Below are positions 24,001 through 36,627 of a stretch of DNA of 64,000 nucleotides, piece by piece. The notes below the pieces were generated by a model. That model saw only the letters and a program-made list of their open reading frames with translations. It did not search any database and was not told the origin of the DNA. The translations under genes were made by a program, and so were the position numbers. This DNA comes from Talinum fruticosum (taxonomy: Eukaryota; Streptophyta; Magnoliopsida; Caryophyllales; Talinaceae): contig JAITYX010000021.1 of NCBI GenBank assembly GCA_021018815.1, forward strand, positions 4,865,001-4,929,000. Reading direction: 5' to 3'. Numbering within the stretch: the stretch's first letter is position 1; each line of letters begins with the position of its first letter.

Positions 24001-27000
24001 GCAACCCCATTAGTTATCCTATAAAAGAGTGAAACAAATAAATCAAAAATATGCTACATAGTAACTTAGAAAGAAAAAAAATGGTCACAAGTATCAAGAA
24101 AAGAACTTACTTTGCAAGCATGGGCCTGATAGGAATGCCTGGTACCATATTCAATGTTGTCGTCGAAAATTCTATGCCTTTGCTCATAAGAGAAGGAACC
24201 AGCAGATCCTTAATAATTAATGAGCATGATGCAGATCATTAGGTGATCAAGAAGCGTCAGCATCTTGTTAAAACTTCCTCCCATCTCAAAATCATTATCC
24301 TCTTTGACTTTTCAAAAATACTAAGAGGAGTGAGAATTGACAAACAGTATACATGGGGTGTGTAAGAAATACTACATATTCACGAAAGTCAATTTGAGGC
24401 CCAAATTAGAAATAAGAACAAGCATTCCAAGACATAGGGAGTAAAAAGCTAGCCAAACAAGGAAAAGAAATGGTTATCATGCACTGTGATTTAAACTATG
24501 TAGTTGCTCATCGTATGCACAAATTAGCCAGCTTTATAATGAACTACACCAAAAATACCCACCAAATTAGATAAACGTAACACACTTTGGATATAAAAGG
24601 ACAAACGCCACTTACCAACTCAGGAAGAACATTGTAAGCGTCAACAACAGCAGCAGAAAGGCCCTACAAGCATAAAATAATAAACGGACACACATGAGAA
24701 CAGCATAGAATTTGACAGCAAGACTTCTAGAATGAACGATTACTCCTATTTTTGTATCAAACATCAACTTCCAGAAAGAATTCAACTTCACCAATTATTT
24801 TTGGTAGAAGCATTTTGTTGCAATTAGCCAATCAAGATTATTCATTTAAAGGCCCAGACCTGAAGCAGTTCTTTTGGATTTTTTACGGCTCCTTCAACAC
24901 AAGGGAGGGAATTCAAAGCAACTGCTTGAGCCAAAGCTGGAAGAATAGTCCTCATCATGGCTCCAATGCGGAGGTTTCTCACCTGTAAACAAATGTCCAA
25001 ATTGTTAGCATGATTCACATGTGTTGACGGTCTCTATTTCAATCACCTACACCTCCAGAACCAGGAATATGAAGACTAAACAATCATGTGTTGACAGTCT
25101 CTGCGCAATCACCTCCAGTGTTAGCTCCATGAACATGCTGACTACGCCAATACAAATTAAATTCTTACCCTTACCCCGCAGACTTAGAAAAAGATGGACC
25201 TGGCCCCAAAAGGAATGTAATTCTAGTACAGGACTCCAAGGAGAGAGAATCATATTGTCAGCAAAATTCATCTCAAAACATAGAATCCCATCATAACTCA
25301 CCAAAGTTCTGACAATAAACTTCATCTCCGTCTCACGGCAAGATCGCATAAGACGCACAATCAGGCTTTTCCTCCGACCCATGCTCCCACTGCCAGTCTG
25401 TACACTGGAATTGCATTGTAAGAAAAAGAAAATGTGCAGGTTTTCAACATTTAAAAGCATTGTCAACAAAACTGCCCAGATATATAAGAAAGACTAAAGT
25501 ATGTATGAGAAAATTCAGAAGGTTTATAAAGCTTTGGTTCACAATTTCCATCGAAAAGACCAAAGAAGTTAACTTTAAATCAATATATCAGTCTCGTTGA
25601 AGGAGATAAGACAACAATTATTATCCATTAACCTAATTTCCAAGCAGACATCTCTTGAATACTGGCCATTGCTGGTATTAAACTATAGTTCAAGGATGAT
25701 GATGATCAGATTTACGAATCTTACCTAATTTTCCGAAGTGTAGCATACACATCTCGGATTAATAGTGGTGAAGGAGGAATAAGAAGTGACTGTGTTTGTC
25801 GACACTCTTGTGCAACATCACCTAAGAATGAGTATAGCACACATGACTATTGTTCACAAGAAATGTTAATGAGGAGGAACTAGTCAACATCACCTACCAA
25901 GATCACCGAAAGTGTTGTACATCTCTCTTATCTTAGCTCTGTTTGTCCCACATGCCTCTTCAATAGCAGAGGCTACCAAACTTCCACCAACGTTCAGTTG
26001 CTACACTAACATTGAGAAACAAGTTATGAATCATTTGGAATAAGCCTAAACTGTTGCTGTGCTACTGTTAAATCAACTACCCAGTGAGAGAACTCCACAG
26101 TTGCCTTAGGTAAACTACCATAAAAGAGTTTTATCAATATGTGAATATGTTAAATCACAATTGATTGGCAAAAGCCACCAAGCTGGCAGTGAGCAAAAAA
26201 ATCTGGATACTGGCTAATACAAGATATGAACTTTTACACCAAAGAGATAAAAAACCAACCATATTTTCATGGTCAGCGGCAATCTTATTTGTGCAAAGAT
26301 AGACAGCAGGTAGGACATCCTCAGGAGACAAAGCCAGCAAACTGCAATATATCATGAACAACACTCAGATTTCACTCGAAAGACAAAAGAACAGAAATAA
26401 ACAACAGATCTAGTGAAAAGCAACAAAGGTATTGGCACCGAAACAGGAGGCATAATTTTACAAATTTGGAACACATGCAACATGGCACATTACCTTCTAA
26501 ACATATTGCAAATCATAGAGGTAGCTTTTATCTTGCCCTTTTCACCTTCAACTAGGTCAAAAGTACGTGCCAGATGTAAATAAGGAGCAGGCTGACCATG
26601 CTTCCAGCAAGCTGCAGGCAGATTCCTAAAAATGAAATTGCACAGAAATAAAGTAACTATGTGTGGTGAAAAACAACGAAATTCAAAGCTAACCATGCTC
26701 AATGGGAGAATACTTCTCATGCGGTAGTGATATAAAACCATCCATAACATTATCAGATGATGATTCCAGCTCCAGTTGATAAACACGGTTAGACGGTTCA
26801 GCAGAAATTCCTTTGCCGTATGTTTTGGCACCTTCAAAGGGTTCTGATTTGATACTATTATCCATATTCTCATTATGATCAGGTTGAACAGAATTATTAT
26901 AATACATGTCCAGTGCGAGTTCAATATTTCCTCTAGCCTTTTCTATTAGTTCAGCAGCATAACTTCTTGTCGATTCACTGCTGTCATTAATGATCTGAAT

Positions 27001-28954
27001 AAACTGCTCTAATTCTTCTTGATAAGGTTTGACGGACGGAACTCCAGATAAACTCTTATCTACGGTACATTTCACAGGCAAAGGACCTGGAGTGCTTCCC
27101 TGAGAAACACTGCTGTTTTTACTGAAGAATTTTGTTATTGTAGATTGTTTAATGCCACCAGGTTCAAGATTTGAGTTAATTTTGGCCTTCTTCTTCTGCT
27201 TATTCTCAGTATGTCTCCTCCTTTTTCCAGGAGAAACACTACTCCCTACTGAATGCTTCAAAGGGGGAAATTTGGGGCTTTGACTTGGCAACAGCGACAT
27301 TTTAGGAAGGCTGCTCTCCACAGAAGGGGATTTTAGGAGTGGTGTACATTCAATTTTCGAGTTTGATTGGGATGAAGAAAGAGATTTTGCACACTGCTCA
27401 TGAAATTCAGTTTCATGTTCATAAAAATAGGATACAGCATCAACAACATTTTTACCGGATATTTTAATCAGCCCCAAAATCTGATCTTCAGAGACCCAAA
27501 TGGGCAAACAATCACGTAGCTCTTGCATAATCTCTTTTCTTTCCTTATCACTTAAGAAAGCCAAATCTTGTGGAGCAGGTTCGTGCGAAGAAGCTGATGG
27601 ACATAAAATTGGACCAGAGTCAACTATATCATCAAATTTTACATCCCTCATATCCATCTCCTCTACTCTTGATTCCAGTCCCTTATCCAATCCAATCACA
27701 GGATTATCCAAATCAGCCTTAACCTCTGCCTGGGATCCACGAAAAACCCCATTAAAAACTCCTGCTTATTTGCCATTTCATCCATCAGTCCAGCAAAATG
27801 CTTCCGTATCTTTACAGCATCTTTACTGTCCATGTTTTCGACATCAGAGCCTACCGTAGGAATTACCTTCTTTGGCTTCAAAAATTTCACATATTCTCTA
27901 AGCTCATTGTAGTTTGAATGCTCGCTGTAAGGCACGAGATGGATCTCAAAAATATCCTTGGTTCTAATAGCAAACTTGTTTTTCTTCACTTCATATGTCC
28001 ACCCGGTAGGAACAAATCCCACAACCCTTGAGTATTCCCTCTCGACCATAATTTCCTTCATCTTCACGAAATTAGGCCGAAAATACGGCCACGTTTCCCC
28101 CAATACATTCCACCCAACAACATGAACATCAGTAGCAGATTCCTCATCTGTGAAAATGTCATCATCCCCAAAACCTAACACCCGCAAAACCTCCCTTTTC
28201 CTACTGTCTACATATATTTTACGACCACAACGACGTGAAATTTCCAGCAAAATCCTCTCTTTTCCAATAACATAAGTAGCAACAAGAAACAAAACACTCT
28301 TGTCTTCAGTTCTATTATCAGCCCCAAACCCGTTTATCACACTAACTACGTATTCAATCGACTCCTCTTGCGAGGGGAACACAAATTTGGGGTCACAATA
28401 AGTGGTATCAAGAAACACAGCGTCACAACCAACAAATTCAGTCAAACAAGATTCCAATTTCATCGATTCACAGTACCTAAAATCGCCAGTATGAACAAAG
28501 CGTTCGAATTTCCCACCCCCAACGGGAATTCTAAACAAGAATTGAACAGCCCCAGGGCAATGATTAGCATCAATTAGGGTTACCTCGCAACCGTCAATGA
28601 GAACTGTCTCGTTCATCGGAAGCCCGAAGACAAGGACCGGAGGAACTCCTAGAACGTCAGTGGCAAGGCAGGCCGTGGTGTCGGAGCAGTAGATTATGCC
28701 TTGAGACCAGTTCGGGGAGAGACCGGCGTAGTGATCGGAGTGGAAGTGGGAGAGGAAGTAGGAGATGGAGAACTCGCCGGCGTTGCGGAAGCCATCGACG
28801 ATGAAGTGGGTCTTGGGGATGAGCTTGGAGAGGGGGAAATCGAAGGGGATAGGAGGGAGAGGAGAGGGAAAGGGAATGGGAGAGGAGAGAGAGGGGTATT
28901 TTTAGATTGGAGATAGAGGTCGGAGGTGGTTAGGGTTAGGGTTTTGGTTGACAT
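18052..28954 (-). CDS. LIG6: DNA ligase 6: SNM1-like metallo-beta-lactamase/beta-CASP domain fused to ATP-dependent DNA ligase
   Basis: Nuclear repair ligase, plant-specific fusion, about 1391 residues. Exons: 28954-26694, 26611-26494, 26341-26260, 26000-25898, 25821-25725, 25404-25302, 24982-24860, 24663-24616, 24208-24111, 24018-23953, 23209-23050, 22943-22837, 22054-22005, 20684-20650, 20542-20481, 20351-20190, 20107-20019, 19834-19735, 18360-18052. Nuclease part: HFHSDH (about residues 70-75), [21 protein letters not shown]. Ligase part: adenylated Lys in CEYKYDG (about 1034, codon split by an intron), FSRNGDE, DAEV, EGIMVK, WLKVKRDY. Intact frame needs one base added in 28846-28901 (likely the C4 run at 28893), a sixth T at 27742-27746, and a fifth G at 22873-22876 (coding strand). 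All junction phases then agree. Compares with Arabidopsis AT1G66730, which is linked to seed longevity. Confidence 0.95.
18449..18476 (-). mobile_element. Possible Helitron 3' terminus in the last LIG6 intron
   Basis: On the minus strand CCCTTGCAAAGCACGGG forms an imperfect hairpin (one mismatch) seven bases before a terminal CTAG followed by T. That is the layout of plant Helitron 3' ends. The matching 5' TC end was not found, so the element length is unknown. It lies in the intron between exons 18 and 19. Confidence 0.45.
18717..19132. mobile_element. Possible Stowaway-like MITE in a LIG6 intron
   Basis: The left end TACTCCCTTCTTTTTACAAT resembles Stowaway termini (CTCCCTCCGT type). AGACAGAGGGAACA at the right reads as the opposite end. 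The match between ends is short, so this is tentative. Confidence 0.35.
20429..20542 (-). repeat. 52-bp tandem duplication of an exon end and splice donor in LIG6
   Basis: The 3' end of exon 15 (GAGTATGCAAAGCAAATAACC) with its donor GTGAGTC and about 20 intronic bases is repeated directly, so identical donors lie at 20480 and 20428. The upstream one keeps the frame (AKQIT/IEADD). The second would add 52 bases and an in-frame stop after ten codons. Confidence 0.85.
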
Positions 28955-29260
28955 AACGGCGGGTTTCGTGGTGGTTATTGGAGCATTGCGGCGGAGAAGG
29001 GCGGAGAAATGGCGGTTGGATTTTGGGTTTATGGCGCCAAAAGCTGGGTCAGTTACTCGGTTCCGTATGGGTGGTTCGCCGAAGAACGAACGACTACCGT
29101 TTTGACTTCCTCAGATTAATCCATAGTTTGTTTTTTTTTTCACTGGGTAAAGAATGGAGGAACAACAAAACTTGGACAGCTCTTTCTCATAAGGGTTATA
29201 TTTATGTTATCACTTATCGAATACAAGAAAAAGAAGGAGATGGGCACTCATCCCCAACAA
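28955..29260. other. LIG6 5' leader and promoter region
   Basis: No other coding sequence is seen. GGCGG-rich sequence just upstream of the LIG6 start is probably leader and core promoter on the minus strand. Confidence 0.4.
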
Positions 29261-29264
29261 GTAG

Positions 29265-29685
29265 GAGGCATAATTGTGTGTCCATAAGTGAGTCAACCAA
29301 TCTGCTGCAATATTTGTTTTTCTATATATGTGATTGATATCACGGTTTTAAAAGCGGACATCATCCGTCCGATGGCTTGAATGATGTAGTCGATTTCCCA
29401 TGTTATTTTATACTTTCTTATGATGCTTTCAATGATCACTTTGTTGTCACCTTCAATAGCTATTTTTTTAATGTTTTCTTTTAACTACTTGATGAATCCC
29501 AAATCTAAGTGCACTCGCTTCGACTACTAGAATTGATGTGTGGCCTAACCTAGCTGGTCCCGAAAGTAGAAGATTGTCATGGTTATCTTTCAATAGGAAA
29601 CCTATAGCTACACTATTGTTTCTAAATGAACCATCAAAATTGTTCTTAACATGTCATTTGATTGGTTTATTCCATTTCACCGAGA
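29265..29685 (-). pseudogene. Degraded RNase-H-like domain (retroelement-derived), first copy
   Basis: The minus strand carries the RVT_3/RNase-H-like order: KNNFDGSFR, IGFLLKDN, LLLSGPARLG, VVEASALRFG, then IEGDNKVII in another frame, and near the end AADWLTH. Stops occur early (after KPIK) and after VVKRKH, followed by a frame change. It is a decayed fragment. Such domains are common in plants as LINE-derived or host RNase-H-like proteins. No reverse transcriptase lies next to it. Confidence 0.75.
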
Positions 29686-29689
29686 TGAA

Positions 29690-31955
29690 GTTGTTTGTCT
29701 CTTGTTGAGCTCGCTGTTGTTGCAAACATCCGATTGAGAGAAGAATTTTCTTGATTTCCATTTTGCCGCTCCTTTTCTTTGCTCTAATAAGCATTTGTAA
29801 CAGGTACCAAAAACGATAAGCATTGTAGTTTTTTTTTTCGATATTTGATAAGTATTATAAAATTAAAAGAGTAGTTTTTTTTTATTTACTAAATTATAAA
29901 CAACATAACTTATATATTTATATAATATAGGTTTATTTTTAAGAGATTTATACATTATAAATTAGGATTATTTAATTGAGATGATTCCATAAAGGTGAAT
30001 CAAACTTATATATGCAATTGTATATGGTGAGATTCAAGTTCAATTCACTAATTTATTTTTCTCTATGTGACATTTTGGATTTACAAAGTTAAACCAAAAT
30101 TATTTGTACTATTACGGTTGCTCTATACTCTTCATTAAAATTGACTTTCGAATTGAACAAACTTTATAGATATATACTTCTAAATATTATTAATTAAAAT
30201 TTGAATTTAAACAAGCAATACCAGTTTTTTTTTTTAAAAAAAACACAATTTGAGAATAATATATAGTGGCACGTACCAACAAGTTGGAAAATTGCATCAA
30301 AAGTGCTAAACGCCTCGTCATTACAAAACAAAAAGTTGCAAAAATATATATCACCAACCAGAGAAATGAGAAGAGACCAATGCTCTCTCCCAAAATGCTC
30401 ACAGTTATTACAAAAATCACTTATTTTGACTGGTGGGTCAAGCAAAAAGTAATCACCTTAGAACTATAACTTTCTTACATTCACACAGAAAAAAATAAAA
30501 TTATTACTTTTCTTACCATGTTATAACTTCGTAGATATATCAACTTTATTTTTAGGTTTCTTTGGGGTCATATGATCTCTAATCTATTAGACGCGATACT
30601 AAAGTTGCAGTATTCGATTGATCTTTTCTATTTATAAAACGACCAAAGGTAGCTGATAAATTGTATTAATTAGTTATCGCAATAATTTTTTAATTTTTTT
30701 TTCAGATGAGTCATGAAAATAGTATAATATATTAGTACAAAGAGAAATGGAGAAGTAAACCTGAGACATATAAATTAATCAGGACCTCAATTAATTAGTT
30801 AGTGATTTCAATATCACTTAAGGCTAACTAAAAAGGAGCTAACTAGTTGGTCTAACATTGAACATTATACACATATTTTTCTTTTGTTCATCACCGAGTA
30901 TTAATCTAGTCAATCTCAACAATATAAGCTTACTAACAACTTATTTACGATGGATGTAACCAAAGGTCTTAACATTATAGCATGTACGATAAATATGGTT
31001 GTCGTGTGAGGATAGCATACAGTGACAAACACAAACCTACAACAATATACATCATGACTCACGAACAATCATACTACTAACCACAATTATTCAGGTGCAT
31101 ATATATATGCACTCCAAATTGACAAAAGTTTGGTGCCAACCGAATTGTACTGTCAATACTTTTGAAGGGGAAGGTACGGAACCCTAATTAATTCCTAATC
31201 CTCACAGACAATGACACTATAAACAGAACGCAAGATGCCACACTTTTCTTTCTTTTTGTTTTAGGTGATTGTGATCAGTGCGATCAAGGTATAAGTTATC
31301 CTATATTTTGCTGTCCCATAATGTGAAAGAGGAGCGTGCTCCTCTTCACCAGAAAAAGAAAAAGAAAAAAAAAAGGTGGTTTCCTTTAAATTTTTTAGAT
31401 TAATAAACCATTTATTCTTTTTGCCACCTATGGTGGTCTTTATTTAGAGTCAAATAACAATATGTTTGTATAATATAGTTCTTACAGGCCGATAAATATA
31501 TGCTTTGTTTACATAATTAAAATTTATTTGGATAAATATTAAAATATTAAAATTAAATTTCATAAGAATTGGACAGTTTATTGTATTTAGTATTTTAAAA
31601 AAGGCATTACATTTGTGATGCTTGCTATAGGCATGTGAGTGAAGCTAAGGGAAATGTTGGCGATCATATATGTGAAGCTGTAATGGGCAACCGACTTTTG
31701 CTTGGAGGGAAAATAATGCAAGAGAATAATGTATCTGTGATTTTTCAGAAGCTCAAACGGAGATCTGTTTTTTTTTTTTTTTTTTTCACCGGCTTCATGA
31801 GTTTGATCATGTGATGTTGTGCTACATCATGCAATCTTATTGTCACATAATTTCATACTTTTGTTATTGTCTTTTGATTGGTTTGTAAATTCTACATTTT
31901 AAAAAGCTATTTGGCATGTAATGTTTGGAGTTAAGTTTTGCAAATAAATTATATT
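29690..31955. other. AT-rich intergenic DNA with a short perfect inverted repeat
   Basis: No gene is seen. AAGAGGAGC-GT-GCTCCTCTT (31327-31346) is a nine-base perfect inverted repeat with a two-base spacer, extendable with a bulged A to GTG/CAC. The rest is AT-rich and featureless to my reading. Confidence 0.45.
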
Positions 31956-31960
31956 TAATA

Positions 31961-32446
31961 CTTCCTCCAATTTAAAATACATTTCAACTTAACTATTTTT
32001 TTCGTTTCATAATATTTGTCACTATATCACTTCAATGACTTACTAATTACTAGTTTACCAATTTTATCCTTATTAATTGCTTTATTTCTCTCCTTTTCTC
32101 ATTGATTTTCTTCATTTTAATAAAATCTTGGAGTAACTTGGTCTTTAAACACAAATTTTTGGTCATGAATTTAGTGTGTCTTTGATACTCCTTGATAATC
32201 TTAAAGCAACAAGTATTTTAAAACGGAGAGAATAATATTTTTCACTTTATTATGCTAATGATATATTAACAACAAGTTTATAAACTTTATTCCTATTAAT
32301 TATTTTTTTCTCTCGTTTTTTTTATTGACTTCCTCATTTTCAATTGAACCTCAAGATAATTGAATTTTTAACACAAATTATATATTTTTTGATATTTCTT
32401 CACGTCTTAAAAATGACAGACTATTATGAAACAAATGAAGTAATAT
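31961..32446. mobile_element. Overlapping Stowaway-like MITEs
   Basis: One set of ends is CTTCCTCCAATTTAAAATAC (31961) against GTATTTTAAAACGGAGAGAA (ending 32232), flanked by TA at 31959-31960 and 32233-32234. A second pair is TTCGTTTCATAATATTTGTC (about 32000) against GACAGACTATTATGAAAC (about 32413). The two pairs interlock instead of nesting cleanly. Both resemble Tc1/mariner-derived Stowaway termini. Confidence 0.55.
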
Positions 32447-32449
32447 ACA

Positions 32450-33160
32450 TCTAAATATATGAAATTTATTTAATTATCTGATACTTCCATACAGTAACAC
32501 CGTTGCTGCTCATAATTTATAATTATCATTAAATTATCCTTTTTTTTATATAGTAGCTAGAATTTTGCTGACAAGTCTACCTACACTGCCATGATACAAG
32601 TGCTCGGCAAGATCAAGGGATAAGATTTTCAGTGACTGCCCATACTTTTGACAGCTACGTACCGTATCTCATTATTTCCATCTAACCACATTAACATGGA
32701 ACACACATTTTCACACTAATTAAAACACGGATTAAACTAAACAAATCCTACTTTCCCACCTTAAGCTAAGTGTCATTAACTAATATTGCCCGTAACATCA
32801 CCATCTCTCTCTCTCTCTCTCTCCGGTGGAATGTGATTAGTTAAAGCAGTAAACGATTATTAGATTATATTAAACCAACAAAGCAGACGTAAGTGGGACC
32901 CGCGCGAATTCCTCATAAGTGGGCTCCACGCGAATTCATCCCTATGAGGCTCCCAATTATCATACGCACAACACAAAAAGAAGACTTTTTAAAAATGCGA
33001 AAAGAAGACGAAAATTTACGGATCACAACTAGAAAACGCGGGATGGAAAACCCTAAAAAAAAAAAAAAAAACAGCCTTCTTCCTCCTATTTTGATATCTT
33101 TTTCTGGTAATTTCGTCAACTATTGCCCAACTTTCAGAACTCGGTTTAGTTTAATATTCC
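32450..33160. other. PADRE gene upstream region
   Basis: Intergenic promoter DNA with a (CT)n tract at 32803-32823 and an A-run at 33056-33070. A plus-strand open frame from 32893 that runs into the gene in a different frame is not supported. Confidence 0.4.
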
Positions 33161-33163
33161 AAG

Positions 33164-33190
33164 TTGACTTCAATATTTCCTCTATATATA
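33164..33190 (+). promoter_or_regulatory. W-box and TATA box of the PADRE gene
   Basis: TTGACT (33164-33169) is a WRKY-binding W-box core. TATATATA at 33183-33190 is a TATA box about 175 bases before the ATG. This spacing leaves a CT-rich leader of roughly 140 bases. Confidence 0.6.
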
Positions 33191-33362
33191 CACACCCCAT
33201 CCCCTTTCGCTCACATCAAACTCCAACCACAATCTCTCTCCTCTTTCTCTCTCTAAACTCAAGCTATCAAATCTGTCAATCTCCCTTTTCAATCCAAACA
33301 CCAACAAATCTTTCTCAAAATCAGCGACTTGAATCTAAATTCTGGGGAAGATCCAAGGTAAA

Positions 33363-33860
33363 ATGGGAAACTACGCTTCATGTGCGTTGGCTGGGCAAAA
33401 CGGGAAACAGAGCAGGGCGGCGAAAGTGATCTTACCTTCCGGCGAAATCAAGCAATTCCATCAGCCCATTAAAGCTGCGGAGCTTATGCTGGAGATTCCC
33501 AATCATTTCGTAGTAAATTCCAAGTCTTTGAAGGTCGGCCGGAGATTCTCCGCCCTTAACGCTGACGAGGACATCGAAATCGCCAGTGTCTACGTCATGT
33601 TCCCGATGCAGAGAGTAAACGCTTTCGTTACCGCGGCCGATATGGGGGCCCTCTTCTTGGCGGCCAAGCGCGGGGCGGGGAAGGTCCGGGTGGTTCCGGC
33701 GTGCTCCGCCGAGGTCAGAGAGGTGGAGTCGCCTGCGAGTGAGGTGAAGCCGGATATGGAGGAGTTCTCTTCGCCGGAGTTTAGGCACCGGATGTCTGTT
33801 TGCCGGTCGAAGAAGCCCCTGCTTGAGACCATTGCGGAAGAGCCCGTTCGTTCAAGGTGA
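33363..33860 (+). CDS. PADRE (DUF4228) domain protein
   Basis: Intact single-exon gene of 165 residues. The N-terminus MGNYASC fits N-myristoylation at Gly2 with possible palmitoylation at Cys7. The PADRE signature follows: AAKVILPSGEIKQF, then AAELMLEIPNHFV, the SLKVGRRFSALNADEDIE segment, and YVMFPMQRVN. The C-terminal third is low-complexity with Glu/Ser-rich stretches and a basic SKKPLL motif. The family is plant-specific, often induced by pathogens or abiotic stress, with no known enzymatic activity. The W-box upstream agrees with stress regulation but is only suggestive. The ATG is the first after the TATA box and gives the conserved MGN start. Confidence 0.93.
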   Translation: MGNYASCALAGQNGKQSRAAKVILPSGEIKQFHQPIKAAELMLEIPNHFVVNSKSLKVGRRFSALNADEDIEIASVYVMFPMQRVNAFVTAADMGALFLAAKRGAGKVRVVPACSAEVREVESPASEVKPDMEEFSSPEFRHRMSVCRSKKPLLETIAEEPVRSR

Positions 33861-34245
33861 TACATACATACTGGCAGCAATCCAAACAAAAAAAAAAAGA
33901 AAGTAAAAAAGGAGAAATTTTTTGGAGCTCAGTTTTACAGTTTTTATGTAGCAGATTGAGAAATTGAAATTGAAATCCAAATTCATAGTTAGAGACAGAG
34001 ATGTATTATAGTGGATTCTTTATAATTCTTTGTAACTGTATATTCAAAATGTGGGGTTGAATAATCAACCTAATAATATTAAGCAAAGATGAAAAAATAT
34101 ATATATTTTCAATGATTTTTATGCTTCTTTTTAAGGTTTTTTTTCCTTTTTTTTCGTTCAAAATCATCTACTAACAAAGTTCAAATAACTATAACTCATA
34201 AGCATGTTCGTTTCAATAGTACCGATAAATATAACAGTAAGGGAA
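33861..34245. other. PADRE gene 3' UTR and downstream DNA
   Basis: An A-rich and T-rich stretch follows the stop codon. AATAATATT-type signals near 34070 could serve for polyadenylation. No further gene is seen. Confidence 0.4.
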
Positions 34246-34249
34246 AGGA

Positions 34250-34426
34250 ATAATTAGTAACGTGACATTTGGTTAAATGTAATGTTGTGTAATAACAATC
34301 AACCTTATAATGTAATCATGATTATGTAATTTGTAGTAATCATCATTGTAATTTTTTTAATTATAATACTCTTACATACAAGTGTGTATGATAAGGTTAA
34401 TTACATCTAATCAAATATTACATAAG
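34250..34426. mobile_element. Possible small MITE
   Basis: ACATTTGGTTAAATGTAAT at the left and ATTACATCTAATCAAATATT at the right are imperfect inverted repeats about 130 bases apart. No clear target duplication is visible. Confidence 0.4.
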
Positions 34427-34429
34427 CTT

Positions 34430-36622
34430 TAGTGAAGAGTAGTAATTAAGGAGCGGTAAACAGTTGTACATTTTTTTTGTAAAAAAATAAGGTAATATAG
34501 ATAGCGACAAGCAAGAATATGATTTAAGGAACAGTAACCATCAATATCAATATGGAATAGTACACAACGATATATTAATAAAAATAATTTAAGAGTAGGG
34601 GATCTTTTAGTATTTTTTTGTTTACGAAACTTTTTTTTGAGTCATTTTGTTGATGAAACTTAATAAACTCAAAGGTAATAAGCTATTTAAACCAGAAGTT
34701 AATTTTGGTGTCTTTGTTGATGCATGTATTAATTGACGTGAAAAATAGGGAATGTGGTATTTGCTTGGAAGCACCAATGTAGGCTAGATTTTGAGCTGTC
34801 ACATTGAAGCCTCCTCAAATACTTTGCATTGACCTCAATATTATTTAGTCACCGGCTAATCACGGACGATGTCGGCCAGATTGATAGAAGGGGAAAACAT
34901 TTACTCAATCAAAACATGGAACAGTTCGTTGTTGACCGGATAATTCACCGGCTAGAGGATTAAACATGAAAAGGTCTACTGCACCCGATAAATTATTTGT
35001 CTAACAATGAATCTAGTACTCATACGAGTCTAAAACTTGGCTATGATAATTATTCCTTTAGCTCTAATTTCCTTACCAGTTATCAGATATTGAACTTTTC
35101 TTAAGTCAATCTCTCAAATAATTAGAAACTTTAACTTGAAATCTCTCGAATGATTAGAATTTTGAATACATAACCAATCTATATCTCATTTACACAAGCT
35201 TGGATAAGTTTTGGTTTATAACTTTCATCTTAACCTCGTATATTATCATAACTCGTGAGAATAATTGTATTATGTTATGATCGTCATCAATGTAATATAT
35301 ATGTTCCTTTTAACGCAATAGAAAACATTCATAATTCATGTTATTGTGTAAAATATCGTTCACTCTTTATATTTAAATGTAATACTTGTAAGTTTAAAAT
35401 CGACTTATATGTAACTACTTTTATCTATAAGAGGTTCTTATAATGAGTTTTATCTCTATAACCAAATGGGTGTTGACCTAAATAGTGATAAACACTCCAT
35501 ATTTTTATTTGGGGAGAAAATTTTCTTACAAGTTGTTAAAGGAGTTGGAGTTGATTGTGGGTCCGGACTTAGTATTCATATCCATCTTGAACCTTCAAAC
35601 CCAACTACCCCTGAATAGAAACTCAGTTGGATAACTTACACTTACTGTTAAAAAAACAAGTTTAAAATTTTTTATGTGTCAGATACAATTATCTCGATTA
35701 CCTTAGCATGACTTATAACCATCAAAGCTAATACAAAAGAAGCACATTTTAACATTTGGAGACAATCAGAAATGATGGTCCCTGCATGATCCTTATAAAA
35801 CCCCTCTGGTGGGGGTTGCCATTTTTGAGCTTGCCTCCATCTTATAAAACTTAATAGAAAAGGAAATTGTTGACTTTAGATCTTTATTGATTAATTCACT
35901 ACATAGGAAACATTTATACAAAATTATAATTAAGTGGATGTCAATTAATCATGATTAGAGATTTGAGTTTGAATATCGTTTACAGTGATATTTACTTCTC
36001 ACTTACATCGAAAAAAAAAAATCAATAGATAGGCAGGAAAGATAATGAAGCTGAGAGCATTAGTAGTTAGTGCATGGGACACGATGGGTCAGGGGGTTGT
36101 TGGGCCAAGTGAGTTTGAGGTTATCCGCACTCAACAAGTGGTGTACTTGCTGAGACCAGCCGCAAAGGTGGGCCAAATGCCAATCCAACAGTGACCCTTT
36201 GTTGGTTGGTTTCTAGACTTGTACCCGTGTGCTACTTTGTAAAAGCCAACATTCTAGATTACAAAATTCATTGACTCCCTCAAATTATTATTAGCTTACT
36301 TTATAATTATACATTTATATTTAGCTTTGCAACCAATAGAATCATAGATTTAGCTAATATAAATTTTCTATCTTCTTCTTCTTTCTATTTTTACATATAA
36401 AGTTCCAAAATTATGATACTTGAATTATTATATAAAACTTAATCGAAAAGTGTTTAAATACCAGGTCGTTTCTACGCTTGTATCATTGCAATGAGCTACA
36501 TACATAGGCTCTATTTCATTAAACTTTAACTTAAAGTCTTATTGTTCCTTAAAATTTCTTACGATTGCTTACAACTCTTTATAACTAACTTTGCAACTAT
36601 CTTATAACTCCTTTTCTTGTGC
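34430..36622. other. AT-rich intergenic DNA
   Basis: I see no gene, RNA or clear repeat. The right-hand end (36500-36620) has many short CTTACAACTCC/CTTATAACTCC-like motifs into which the LTR-like element inserted. Confidence 0.45.
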
Positions 36623-36627
36623 TTACA

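Noticed and set aside
32893..33429. Plus-strand open frame of 178 codons overlapping the PADRE gene
   Set aside because: Runs through the promoter, TATA box and leader in another frame; no family similarity.
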